Assembly: GCA_963750995.1 (NCBI GenBank)
Contig: CAVVST010000002.1
Location: forward strand, 62,001 to 126,000
Origin: CAVVST01 sp963750995
Lineage (GTDB): Bacteria > Acidobacteriota > Vicinamibacteria > Vicinamibacterales > UBA2999
Length of the DNA: 64,000 bases
Reading direction: 5' to 3'
Under the pieces are notes generated by a model. The model searched no databases, was not told the origin of the DNA, and worked only from the letters and a program-made list of their open reading frames with translations. Of the stretch, positions 30,841-39,444 are shown in pieces (the first letter of the stretch is position 1; each line of letters starts with the position of its first letter). The position numbers and the translations under genes are program-made.

Positions 30841-32058
30841 ATCAGATCCACTGGCAGGCTCTGCAGCGCCTGCGCACCGTTGACGCGATAGACGAGGAGA
30901 TAACGCCCCGGCGGGACCGCGTCGGCCTTCAGCATGGCGAACCGCTTCGCCGTCTGCGGCGCGTTGGGCGGCGACGTGTCGGTGAGCGCGTCGAACAGCC
31001 TCACCGTGGCCCCGTCCTTGAACAGCGCAAGGTAGCTGTCATCATCGACGGTGCCAAGCAGCTTTCCGGTCAGATCGAGAGTGGCAAACTTCCAGCCGAC
31101 CGGCGGCGGCGCCACTGCGACGGTCTGCAGGGATCCGCCCAGCAGCGAGGCCGCGCTGACGTGAGGCAGCAGGTTCCCGATCACGATGTTGCTCGAGCGC
31201 ACGCGCCCGGTCGGCAGGCGCTGGCCGACCGACACCGGCAGGTTGCCCGCTGAAATCGTGCCGCCGTTGGCGAGGTCCTCCCGTACGACGAACTGCAATC
31301 GATCCGGCTGCTGCAGCGTCACCGGAAGACTCACCGGGCCGAGGTCCACCGACAGGTTTGACAGGTGCAGGTCTTCGCCGGTCAGCGTGACGGTGGAGCC
31401 GAGCGTGAAGCTTGCCGGCGAGATGGTGTCGATGACCGGGCCGAGCGACGGCACCACAGGGATGTGAATGCCGGCCTCGCCGATCGCCGTGGGCGGCGCC
31501 GTGCTGTAGTCGATGCCGACCAGGAGCGAGTACGACGGCGTTTCCGAGGCCACGATCATGACGGGCCGCACCTGGAAGGCGACCGAGACGCGGTACTTCT
31601 CGTCGGTGCCCTGCATCACTTTCGACAGCAGGTCCGTCGTCGCGTCGTCGAAGGTGATCTTCGAGATCCTCAGGGTTGTCGCTCAGCGCCTTGAGGACAG
31701 GCGCCGGCAGTCCCGGCGTGAGGGGAAACGACGACAGTTCCTGCAGCGCACGAATGCCCTGTCCGAGGTTCTCGAAGGCGCCAACCGTGTCGCTCGTCTT
31801 GCCGTCGTCGTCGAAAGCAGTGAGCAGGTACTTCAGGATCAGCCATAGCGGCGGACGCTGGCCGTCGTCGAGCGAAACGTTCTTCAGGTTGCTGTCGAAC
31901 GTGATCTCGTACAGGAACAGGTTCAACCGATCCGATCCCGGGCCTGCGCCGGGTTCGGGGCGTCCAATCGTGACGGGGAGCCCGGTCCTGGTGTTCAACC
32001 GTTGGGAAATGGCGTCGGTGATCGCCCCGATCGCCCTCGATGTGTCCGCGAAAGCCAC
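30837..32058 (-). CDS. DUF4255 (Pvc16 N-terminal) tail-terminator/cap protein
   Basis: Starts MAFADTSRAIGAITDAISQRL at 32058 and shows the DUF4255 core LNLFLYEITFDSNLKNVSLDDGQRP with LILKYLLTAFDDDG. One frameshift near 31665 joins PEDL to KITFDDATTDLLSKVMQG. The second half holds an IPT/TIG-like beta-sandwich (GPVIDTISPASFTLGSTVTLTGEDL) and ends LQSLPVDLI. About 405 aa. Pvc16-type proteins cap the tube-sheath end far from the baseplate. Stop overlaps the ATPase start by 4 bases. Confidence 0.85.
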
Positions 32059-32064
32059 GGTGCC

Positions 32065-33012
32065 CTACCATCGCCCCAGGTAGTAACGGCTCAACGCCGT
32101 CGGCACCGGTTCGGGTGCGGACGTCCGCTCCACGGGCGGCGGCGTCACAACGGGCGGCCTCGGCTCCTCGATCACGACGCTGATGTTGCCGATCGATAGG
32201 CTGAGCTCCTGCACATCGATCGTCCGGCCGCGATCGGCACGCGACGCGATCGCCTCGCCGGCGGGAGTGACGATCAGCGCGTCGCGCTGCAGTGCCGCAG
32301 CATCCGTGTCCTGTGTTTGCGGCGATTCGATGACGTCGGCCTCCGGCGACGCGGCCACCCACGCGCGCACCTCGTGCAGGTAGCGTTGCACCGAGGTTTG
32401 GCTGGCGCGCTGCTCGTCGTGAGGGGAATCGCGGCGGGCCAGGCCGGCGTCTGCGGAGGCGATCGACTCGCTCACGACCGTGCGCGGCGGCCGCGACGGT
32501 TCGTCGTCCTGGCGATCGCGTGGCGCGGACCGCTTCTCGACGTGCGCGCGATCGCCGGCAGGGTCGCGCGGAATCGCCTCGCCCCGCCGGCCGCTGTCAC
32601 CAACGGGATGGCTGGTGCCTGCGCGCGTGTCTACCGTAACGCCGGGTGTCGTGGCGGGCTCGGGCGTCGCCACCCTGACGTCGGTGGGCGGCGGGGCCGG
32701 CCGCGTGGACGCATCGCGTGACACCACGGCCGGCGACTGCGCATCGACGGCCTCTCGACGATGGACGTGCCCGCTGTCGCGGGGTGGCCCACCTTCACCT
32801 GGGGCGCGCGGCACGTGCTGCGACGAATCGCGATCACCAGGACCGGCGGGTCGGACCGGCTCCACCATCGTCGTCTCGACGACATGCAACGGCGCCGGGC
32901 GCGGGACTTCACGAGCCTCGCGCGCGACAGCGGCGCGAGCCGCAGGCTTCCGGCGATCCCCGCCCACCTTCAACCCGGTACGGTGCGCCAGCTGCGTGAA
33001 GTAACGAGTCAT
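32065..33012 (-). CDS. Pro/Arg/Asp-rich disordered protein of eCIS locus
   Basis: The ATG at 33012 overlaps the previous stop (ATGA) and gives 315 aa with no frameshift; longer upstream starts would run into the chaperone gene. Residues 1-20 (MTRYFTQLAHRTGLKVGG) are ordered, residues 30-210 are low-complexity Pro/Arg/Ser, and the end has a helix (VQRYLHEVRAWVAAS) and a beta-motif (TIDVQELSLSIGNISVVIEEP). It finishes LSRYYLGRW, echoing the N-terminal TRYF. I do not recognise a family. Position between tube chaperone and terminator suggests a scaffold, length determinant or cap adaptor. Confidence 0.65.
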   Translation of the reverse strand: MTRYFTQLAHRTGLKVGGDRRKPAARAAVAREAREVPRPAPLHVVETTMVEPVRPAGPGDRDSSQHVPRAPGEGGPPRDSGHVHRREAVDAQSPAVVSRDASTRPAPPPTDVRVATPEPATTPGVTVDTRAGTSHPVGDSGRRGEAIPRDPAGDRAHVEKRSAPRDRQDDEPSRPPRTVVSESIASADAGLARRDSPHDEQRASQTSVQRYLHEVRAWVAASPEADVIESPQTQDTDAAALQRDALIVTPAGEAIASRADRGRTIDVQELSLSIGNISVVIEEPRPPVVTPPPVERTSAPEPVPTALSRYYLGRW

Positions 33013-33845
33013 CGCGCGTCTGTCCCGATCAGCCGCAGGTAGTGATCGCGGCGCCAGTGCGGAGTGGCGAGGATCTCGCGCTCGTTCCAGTGGTAGTGGT
33101 AGGCGAGGCGATGCACCGAGGCGAGCAGGGCCTGTTGCGCCCCGTGCAACCGGCGAAGGGCAAGGTCCTCGAGGTCCACCTTGATCTCGTTCTCGGCTCC
33201 GCACGCGGGACAGGCGGCCATGACCCCGAAGCTGATCAGCGGGTCGCTCTCCTCCATCGCCTTCTCGATGCGGTCGATCACCTCATTACTGAGGACGGCG
33301 TCCTCGATCGCGCCGCGCTCGTGGCCGTCGTCGATGAGCGCGTCGAGCATCGCGCGCGTGACAGCGGCCTCGTCTTCGAAGCCGGCGTTGAGCCAATCCA
33401 GTTGATCCCGTCCGGTCGGCCGTCGAAGCGCGACGGCGGTACCCGCGGGCAGCGGCACGACGATCCGATCGGACGCGTAGGCCTCGTCCTGGAGCGCTGC
33501 GATCTCGTCAACCGCGATCGTGAACTCGGACTCTACCGCGCACACAGCGCTGCCGCACCGGAATTCGACGAGGATGTCGGAATCGCCATCGGATGGCAGC
33601 ACCGCCAGAAGGCCTTCGATGCGCCTGCCGATCGGCATCTCCCACAGCAGGTCCCGGTCGACGCCGCCGCCGGCCGCGCTCGCGCAGCACTCCAGCAGCT
33701 CGGTCACCAGCACCGGGCGCGGCCCTCGCGTGAAATCGACGTTCAAGTCGCGCTCGTGCCTGCCGAACGGCCTGAGCGCAAGGTCGGTGTCGCCGAGGCC
33801 GTAGCGGGTCTTGACCGCCTCGGAAATCCTGGGAAAGGGCCTCAT
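33009..33845 (-). CDS. baseplate assembly chaperone-like protein (T4 gp26-like plus DUF6760-like tail)
   Basis: Intact 278-aa frame. Central part GTAVALRRPTGRDQLDWLNAGF and LDALIDDG resembles baseplate hub assembly chaperones, followed by a zinc-ribbon-like CPACGAENEIKVDLEDLAL. The last 45 residues (LLASVHRLAYHYHWNEREIL...RRDHYLRLI) match the short DUF6760-type module usually encoded separately in eCIS loci. A chaperone or membrane-docking role is inferred. It follows the tube gene by 12 bases. Confidence 0.65.
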   Translation of the reverse strand: MRPFPRISEAVKTRYGLGDTDLALRPFGRHERDLNVDFTRGPRPVLVTELLECCASAAGGGVDRDLLWEMPIGRRIEGLLAVLPSDGDSDILVEFRCGSAVCAVESEFTIAVDEIAALQDEAYASDRIVVPLPAGTAVALRRPTGRDQLDWLNAGFEDEAAVTRAMLDALIDDGHERGAIEDAVLSNEVIDRIEKAMEESDPLISFGVMAACPACGAENEIKVDLEDLALRRLHGAQQALLASVHRLAYHYHWNEREILATPHWRRDHYLRLIGTDAR

Positions 33846-33857
33846 GGCCGTCCGTGA

Positions 33858-34381
33858 TCAGGCCGCCGGCACGGCGTCGGCCTCGTTCGGCTCCTTCGTG
33901 TCGGCGTCACGGTTCCAGCCTTCCAGCTCGATCTTGATCATCTCGATCGCGAGCGCGTTGGCGTTCGCGTTGAGCTCCGGCAGCGACGGTGAACTCGCTC
34001 ACCCAGCAGGCGTGCAGGAAGTAGCGGAGCGCGACGTGGCCCTTCTCGTTCAGCATCTCGAGCGTCAGCTCTTTCTTGTAGTTCGCGAGGTCCATCGCGG
34101 CGTCGCCGGCGTAGGCGTGGACCAGGTTGGCCCACTTCTCGAACTCCGGATCGTGGGTGAGCCCGCGCTCCAGGCTGATGCCGTCGTAGGTCGTGCGGCC
34201 GGGCGACTTGTGATCGGTGCTGTTGTCGCCGCCGTCCCGGTGCTTGACGACTTCGGTCGTCCGCTTGAGCGCGCTGACCTTGCTGACGCCGAGCACGACC
34301 TTGCCGTCCCACTTGACGCGGAACTTGAAGCTCTTGTACGGGATCGACGCGGTTCGCGTTCTTGACGAAACCTTTGGCCAT
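33858..34381 (-). CDS. inner tube protein (gp19/Afp1-like), two frameshifts
   Basis: Starts MAKGFVKNANRV at 34381. A frame change near 34345 leads to PYKSFKFRVKWDGKVVLGVSKVSALKRTTEVVKHRDGGDNS, the classic tail-tube opening. Then SPGRTTYDGISLERGLTHDPEFEKWANLV and MLNEKGHVALRYFLHACWVSEFT. A second break near 33990 restores LPELNANANALAIEMIKIELEGW. The end is EPNEADAVPAA. About 174 aa, as in other tube proteins. Hexamers of this protein build the tube fired by the sheath. Confidence 0.88.
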
Positions 34382-34395
34382 GGCCGATCCCTCCT

Positions 34396-36809
34396 CTAGG
34401 TGAGATCGCCGGCGATCTGCTGGATCTTGATGACGACGAATTCGGCGGGCTTCAGCGGCGCGAAGCCGACCTCGATGTTCACGATGCCGAGGTTGCGATC
34501 GTTCTGCGTGGTCGTCTCGCCGTCGCACTTCACGTAGAACGCCTTGTCGGGCGTGCTGCCCTGGAACGCGCCCTGGCGGAACAGGCTCAGCATGAACGCA
34601 TTGAGGTTGAGGCGGATGCTGCGCCCAGAGCGGCTCGTCGTTGGGCTCGAAGACGACCCACTTCGTTCCGCGGAACAGCGACTCCTCGAGGAACAGCGCC
34701 AGCCGGCGGATCGGGATGTACTTCCACTCCGATCCGATGTCGTCGGAGCCGTCGAGCGTGCGCGCGCCCCAGTTGACGATGCCGCTCGGAAACTTGCGCA
34801 GCGCAATTCACGCCGAGCTTGTTCAGCACGCCGTTCTCGAGGTCGGTGAGGTTCACCTCCAGATCGAGCACGCCGAAGCAGCGCCGCCTCCGTGCCCGCG
34901 GGCGCCTTCCAGACGCCGCGCGAGGAGTCGGTGCGCGCCATCAGGCCGGCGATCATGCCCGACGGGCCGATCAGCTTCTTGAGCCCGGCGTCGCTGTACT
35001 GCACCTTCGGGTAGAACACGGCCGAGTGGTCCTTCACGACCAGCGCCCGCAGCGAGTTCACCGCCGTCGCGTCGGCGACCGGGATGCCGGCTGTGGACGT
35101 CCAGCTGTCCGGCGCGTCAACGAGCAGGAACGCGCGATGCGCCCTGCAGTAGATGCTCGCGGGCCCGATCAACTGCAGGTAGGTCGCCTCGTCGACCTCG
35201 CGGTCGCCCGGCAGCACCATCAGGTTGAAGAGATCGACCGTGTCGAGCGCGTTGAACCCGGTGTGCTGCGATCGGGTTACCGATGTAGTCGGCCACCTGC
35301 GGCGCCGTCCCGTCGTCGCCGGCGATCCCAGGCACAATCTGGAACCCGCTCGTGCCCGTCGTCCCGAAGCTGTACTGGCGGGTGTTCTTCAGGAAGCCGG
35401 TGCCAAGGGCGCCCGCGCCCGCGCCGCCAGTTGTAATCACGTCGGAGGCGTCGTTGATCGAGCCCTGCTTCTTGCGGAATGCGAGGTGGTAGCCCCACAG
35501 CTCGGCCTTCCACGGTACGTTCGGGTCTGCGTTGACCGCCTGGGCAATGAGCCGCAGCTTCTCCCGCACGCCGTCGATACCCGGGCCTGCCGACACGTAG
35601 TTGGCGTCGCCCGCGACGGTGGTGATCGAGGTTCACAGGCACCACCGGACTGCCGGCAATCTGAATGCCGGTGACGATGTCCTGCGTCAGGCCCGCGAAA
35701 TTGTTCACGCCGGTCGCGCCGTCGGTGAAATCGCCGAACGCCGCGCCGCCCACGAAGACCGAGCCGTTGTAGACGGGCCGCATGTTGCTGTAGCGCGCGA
35801 CCTCGATGCCGCCCTGGTCGAGCCCGAACATCATCGGGCCGGCGAGATCGTCGGCGGTGGCGCGACGGATCGTCACGCGGGAGAAGTTCGCCGAGTCCGA
35901 TGTGATGCGCAGCACCCGCGCGGCACCGACCTGGTCCCACTGACACGCGATCTGGAGGCCCGGCACGGCGGACCCGAGGATCGGGTTGACGTGCAAGGCG
36001 AACGAATTGGCGACGGCCGGAAACCCGCCGCCGGCGACGGTCTTACCCGACAGGTCCACCTCGATGTCTCTCGAGCCGTTGACGCTGATGACGAACTTGT
36101 TGTTGGTGCCGAGCAGCAGGTTGAACGCCGTGACTACCGCGGCCACGCCACCGGTGAAGGGGCGGCGGCTCTGGCTGTAGCCGGCCGGCGTGTTGGCAAT
36201 GAGGTTGATGAACGCCCCGGGGTTCGTCGCAACGCCCATGTCGGCGGCATCGAGTGCGAGATCGATCAGCGTCGACGACTGCGTGACGAAGGTCGGCGCG
36301 AACCGCGGCGAGGTTGGCATCATCGAGAGGTTCGTGAAGTCCTCGCGGTTGACGACGACGCCGCCGGTCTCCTGGATGACGGACAGGTTGAACGTGTCGT
36401 CGGGGTTGGTCGTGTTGTAGTCGACGTCGAGCTTCAGGTCTGATCCCCATAACCCCGGCTGCTTCGCCGTTGCCGTCAGCACGTTCTTCGTCGCGGCGAG
36501 GTTCTTGAGGGTGATCGCCGCCTTGCCGGTGGCCCCGGCAGCGAAGTGGGCGAGCCGAATCACGTAGCAGTCAGTGCCGCCGTTGTCGAAGAACTGGCGG
36601 ACGCTCTGCGCGAGATCGCTCAGCGGATGCGGCCCGCCGAACTCGCGAAGGAAATCGGCGAAACTCAGGCACCTGACAGCCTTGTTGACCGGGCCTCGCG
36701 CCGTTCGCCCGAAGAACGAGCCGATCGACGTCGACACCCCGGTGATGGTGTGCACACCGCTCGCGACTTCCTGGATGTAGACACCGGGGTACGAAACTGC
36801 AACTGGCAT
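34396..36809 (-). CDS. contractile tail sheath protein (Afp2-4-like), frameshifted in its 3' half
   Basis: The first 390 residues are in one frame: MPVAVSYPGVYIQEVASGVHTITGVSTSIGSFFGRTARGP, FADFLREFGGPHPLSDLAQSVRQFFDNGGTDCYVIRL. From about 35630 the frame changes five times (near 35630, 35283, 34877, 34800, 34622). The C-terminal sheath core is clear: DLFNLMVLPG, KLIGPSGMIAGLMARTDSSRGVWKAPAG, VNWGARTL, EWKYIPIRRLALFLEESLF, KWVVFEPNDEPLW and NIEVGFAPLKPAEFVVIKIQQ. Total about 800 aa. It is the contractile outer cylinder and the only sheath gene in the window. Confidence 0.9.
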
Positions 36810-36822
36810 AGGGACCTCTCCT

Positions 36823-37191
36823 TCAGACCTCGCGACCCTTCTGGGCCGCCTCCCGCAGGGCCTCGACGATCTCCGCCGGTGACAGCTCGCCCAGCTGCCG
36901 TTGGCTCGGGCTCAACTGGTAGAGCGTCGCCACGTCGCCGGACTGCATCACGGTGATGACCTGCGTCATTGGCCAGCACGCAAACAGCGCCGGCACGAGC
37001 GCAGCGTCCTCGGCCGCCGCGAGGCCGAGAATCACGGCGTCGGGAGGCGGCATCCGTGCCGTCAGCAACGGGAGCTCGCGTCGCGCGCCGTCCATCACCT
37101 CGCAGCTGCCATGCAGCTCAATGGCGTGTTCGAACATGCCGCGAAGCAACTGCGGCATCTCCAACAGCAGGACGCGCACGGGCACGCTCAC
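36823..37191 (-). CDS. degenerate response-regulator receiver-like protein
   Basis: 122 aa from GTG at 37191, 13 bases before the sheath start. The alpha/beta pattern (VRVLLLEMPQLLRGMFEHAI, PPDAVILGLAAAEDA, ALFACWPMTQVITVMQSGD) fits a receiver domain, but the phosphorylated Asp position is Gly (AVILG) and the acidic N-terminal pair is absent. It ends with a helical SPAEIVEALREAAQKG. Probably a phosphorylation-independent signalling or assembly factor of the eCIS operon. No DNA-binding domain. Confidence 0.6.
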   Translation of the reverse strand: MSVPVRVLLLEMPQLLRGMFEHAIELHGSCEVMDGARRELPLLTARMPPPDAVILGLAAAEDAALVPALFACWPMTQVITVMQSGDVATLYQLSPSQRQLGELSPAEIVEALREAAQKGREV

Positions 37192-37301
37192 CTCGCGCGG
37201 AATTGTGCACGCGCTGGACGAGGGAGGAAATCCTCCGGAGGGTCCAAATTCGGTTCAGGCGGGGCGCTGATCGCCGGGACGCCCGGTCTAGATCGAATGG
37301 T
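37192..37301. promoter_or_regulatory. spacer between regulator and eCIS operon with hairpin
   Basis: This 110-bp spacer separates the 3' end of the NarL-type regulator from the first eCIS gene, both on the minus strand. GGAGG (37223-37227) and CCTCC (37232-37236) can pair around AAAT, just upstream of the receiver-like gene. It is the only sizeable gap before the operon and so a candidate promoter region; I cannot place -10 or -35 boxes with confidence. Confidence 0.35.
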
Positions 37302-37958
37302 TCAGGCGAGGGAATGATCGCGGGCGGCCGCCGCCTGTCCGCGCGTCGCCACGTGCAGCTTCTCGAGCACGTGGTGCACGTGGTTCTTGACGGTGGCTTC
37401 GGAGATGTGGAGCGCTGACGCAATCTCCTTGTTCGACCGGCCCTGCTTCAGCAGCGAGAAGACCTGTTGCTCGCGATTGGTGAGCGCTGCGGCCGCCGGC
37501 TCGGCCTGTCCGCGTGCCCGATGCGCCGCACGGCGCAGCAACTGCGCCGCAATCCGGGGCGAACACAGCAATTCTCCCGCGGCGGTTCGGGCGATCGCTT
37601 CAACGAGCTCAGACACCGACCCGCTGGCCGTCACGAACCCGTCGGCGCCGGCGTCGGCACACTCGAGAATCGTCGTGATGTCTTCCTGCACCGCGAAGGC
37701 GAGAATGCGCCCGGTCGAATCCTTCGCGCGGAGCTCGCGCATCAGGACCAGCGCGTTCTCGAGGGAGACGTCGATGAGGACGACGTCCGGCCGATGATGG
37801 CGGACGGCAGTCCCGGCTTCCAGGTGCGTGCCTGCGGTCCCGACGACGCGCAGGTGCGGCTGGGCGCTCAAGATGGTCGCGAGGCCTTCGCGATACAGGC
37901 GCACCGCCGCTGCAATCACGATGGTGATCGGCGCTGGCGTGTTGCTGGGCGCCTCCAT
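37302..37958 (-). CDS. NarL/LuxR-family response regulator upstream of eCIS
   Basis: 218 aa: receiver-like domain (about 10-125) and GerE helix-turn-helix (about 155-212; ALTNREQQVFSLLKQGRSNKEIA and ATVKNHVHHVLEKL). Asp63 in VVLIDVS aligns with the phosphosite, but the usual acidic pair after the first strand is replaced by Ala (VIAAAVRLYREGL) and the conserved Lys near residue 111 is absent. Start ATG at 37958 follows an AAAGGG ribosome-binding site. Being directly upstream and codirectional, it is the best candidate controller of the eCIS genes. Confidence 0.82.
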   Translation of the reverse strand: MEAPSNTPAPITIVIAAAVRLYREGLATILSAQPHLRVVGTAGTHLEAGTAVRHHRPDVVLIDVSLENALVLMRELRAKDSTGRILAFAVQEDITTILECADAGADGFVTASGSVSELVEAIARTAAGELLCSPRIAAQLLRRAAHRARGQAEPAAAALTNREQQVFSLLKQGRSNKEIASALHISEATVKNHVHHVLEKLHVATRGQAAAARDHSLA

Positions 37959-37982
37959 GGCAGACCCTTTCTGAAACGCGGA

Positions 37983-38000
37983 CCGATCGGAAGGGATCGG
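37983..38000. promoter_or_regulatory. perfect inverted repeat upstream of the NarL-type regulator
   Basis: CCGATC and GATCGG separated by GGAAGG lie 25 bases upstream of the regulator start codon. This could be an operator half-site pair or a 5'-leader hairpin. Confidence 0.4.
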
Positions 38001-38165
38001 CCCAACGAACTCGTCTTAGGAAGAGGCGAAGCCTATCAGCAGTAAGCCCAACATTGTCAATTGAACCTTAGGGCTACGACTGCTCGTTTGCTGTAGGTTA
38101 CCTATCGACGAGTTGTCACTAGCTCAGCTTGGTCTCAGTGTGGCTGGTTCTTGAGCGCAGTGAGG

Positions 38166-38184
38166 CGAGCGAGAGGCTCGCTCG
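38166..38184. repeat. perfect 8-bp stem hairpin
   Basis: CGAGCGAG (38166-38173), loop AGG, CTCGCTCG (38177-38184). No T-run follows on either strand, so a factor-independent terminator is not supported. Confidence 0.5.
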
Positions 38185-38769
38185 TGGTCTGGTCGTCAAC
38201 TGTCAGGAACGGCACGAGACTCCAGGCCACAATGTCAAGCTTCTACGTGATGTCTCGATGGCGGAACTCGCACTCGCCGACGTGTTGCGACGTGGGGACC
38301 GCCTGGTGCAGGCGCAGGCCTTCTAGGAGAACTCCAACAAGGTCACGTGCGCCTGACCAACATTGATGACGTGTGCGGTCATCACAGAGCGACTCCTCGT
38401 AGAGCGCCCGCGCCTCCTCAGGCTGGTCCCCCGGAGCAACAGGTCCCCGACCATAATCAGGAACACTGACACGTTGCGCAACCGCTCCGCCCTTTCCCCG
38501 AACTCGCGCACGATCCGTTCACATGTCGCCAGCGACTGTTCGTAGGAGATGGCTGCGATAAAGCAGGAATCGCTGCCAATGCCGCAGCCATGACGAAAGC
38601 CACCGGCAGAAACCGTTTCATTGTGTCGCCCTGTGTTGGCTTGCGCGAGCCTGCAGCCTGCGCGATGCTATCGCGTTCTCACGCGGTATGCGTATGACTC
38701 TGACTGACACGGGCGCGATCAAGTCTTGCGCTCGTCGCGAACGGACACGCTATTCACTCTGCTGATTCG

Positions 38770-39051
38770 ATGATTGTGTGGCGCCTGCGCGGTTACGCCG
38801 ACCCGGATGGGGAGTTCGCAGGTGGCGAAGTGACGTGCGCGATCGAACGCGCGGAGGATGGCTACCGACTGTTAGTGGCGCATGACGGCGAGATCCAGAT
38901 CCACGAGAGTCACGCCGCCATCGACACGGCCCGTGGGAAGGCGGACCTCCTCAGAGATACCTTGCTCAAACAGGGATGGATCGTGCCGACGAACCAACCG
39001 ATTGATGGGGTCTGTTACGAGGTTCGCGGTTTCGGGATATTTCAGGGCTGA
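38770..39051 (+). CDS. hypothetical 93-aa protein
   Basis: From the ATG at 38770: MIVWRLRGYADPDGEFAGGEVTCAIE. It has alternating strand-like segments (GYRLLVAHDGEIQIHES), a Lys/Arg helix (GKADLLRDTLLKQGWIVP) and ends FGIFQG. It is soluble with no signal peptide, and reads like a small conserved alpha/beta protein of unknown function. No operon partner. Confidence 0.5.
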   Translation: MIVWRLRGYADPDGEFAGGEVTCAIERAEDGYRLLVAHDGEIQIHESHAAIDTARGKADLLRDTLLKQGWIVPTNQPIDGVCYEVRGFGIFQG

Positions 39052-39240
39052 CCCCCTTCTACGTATTCCCAGGCCCGCAAGCTGTTTCGCATCCACAGTA
39101 TTTCGGCGATTCGGGTAGCGGTCCCTTGCAAAGTCCCTTGCTTGTGAATGTTTCAAGCTCTCGGGCGCTGGCATTGGTTCTGCCTTGCGGGCGTATTCGG
39201 AAAGGTAGATGGGCGGTGACGCCCACACCCGCCCGGAGGC

Positions 39241-39312
39241 ATGGGAATGGTTGAAGTATGCGTGATACTCGCGTGGCTCGTGGTGGCGTTCATCGGGTGG
39301 GCGTCCATCTAA
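39241..39312 (+). CDS. very small hydrophobic ORF (23 aa)
   Basis: MGMVEVCVILAWLVVAFIGW followed by ASI and stop. A GGAGG at 39235-39239 is well spaced for the second ATG at 39247, giving a 21-aa single membrane helix. Too short to be sure it is translated. Confidence 0.3.
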   Translation: MGMVEVCVILAWLVVAFIGWASI

Positions 39313-39333
39313 CAGGCGACCATCGTCGTGGGG

Positions 39334-39390
39334 ATGTTGATCGCCGCCTGTTTCTTGATCATGGCCGCGCGGCGCATGAGCGCGCGGTGA
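39334..39390 (+). CDS. very small hydrophobic ORF (18 aa)
   Basis: MLIAACFLIMAARRMSAR lies 22 bases after the previous small ORF and 55 bases before a secreted-protein gene. A hydrophobic helix with a basic tail. Low confidence because of size. Confidence 0.2.
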   Translation: MLIAACFLIMAARRMSAR

Positions 39391-39444
39391 GGCCGATCGA
39401 CTGCGCGAGTAACCCCGCCTCCGCGTCGTGAAAGGTGGTGGCGC

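Larger units (their letters stand above)
37959..38769. other. 810-bp intergenic region, no convincing gene
   Basis: Short open frames exist (for example plus strand 38129-38326 and minus strand 38323-38511), but none has recognisable features or good translation signals. A perfect 8-bp stem, CGAGCGAG with loop AGG and CTCGCTCG, lies at 38166-38184. The region separates the eCIS block from accessory genes. Confidence 0.5.

Noticed and set aside
37223..37236. hairpin upstream of the receiver-like gene as a terminator
   Set aside because: The 5-bp stem is short and no T-run follows on the minus strand.
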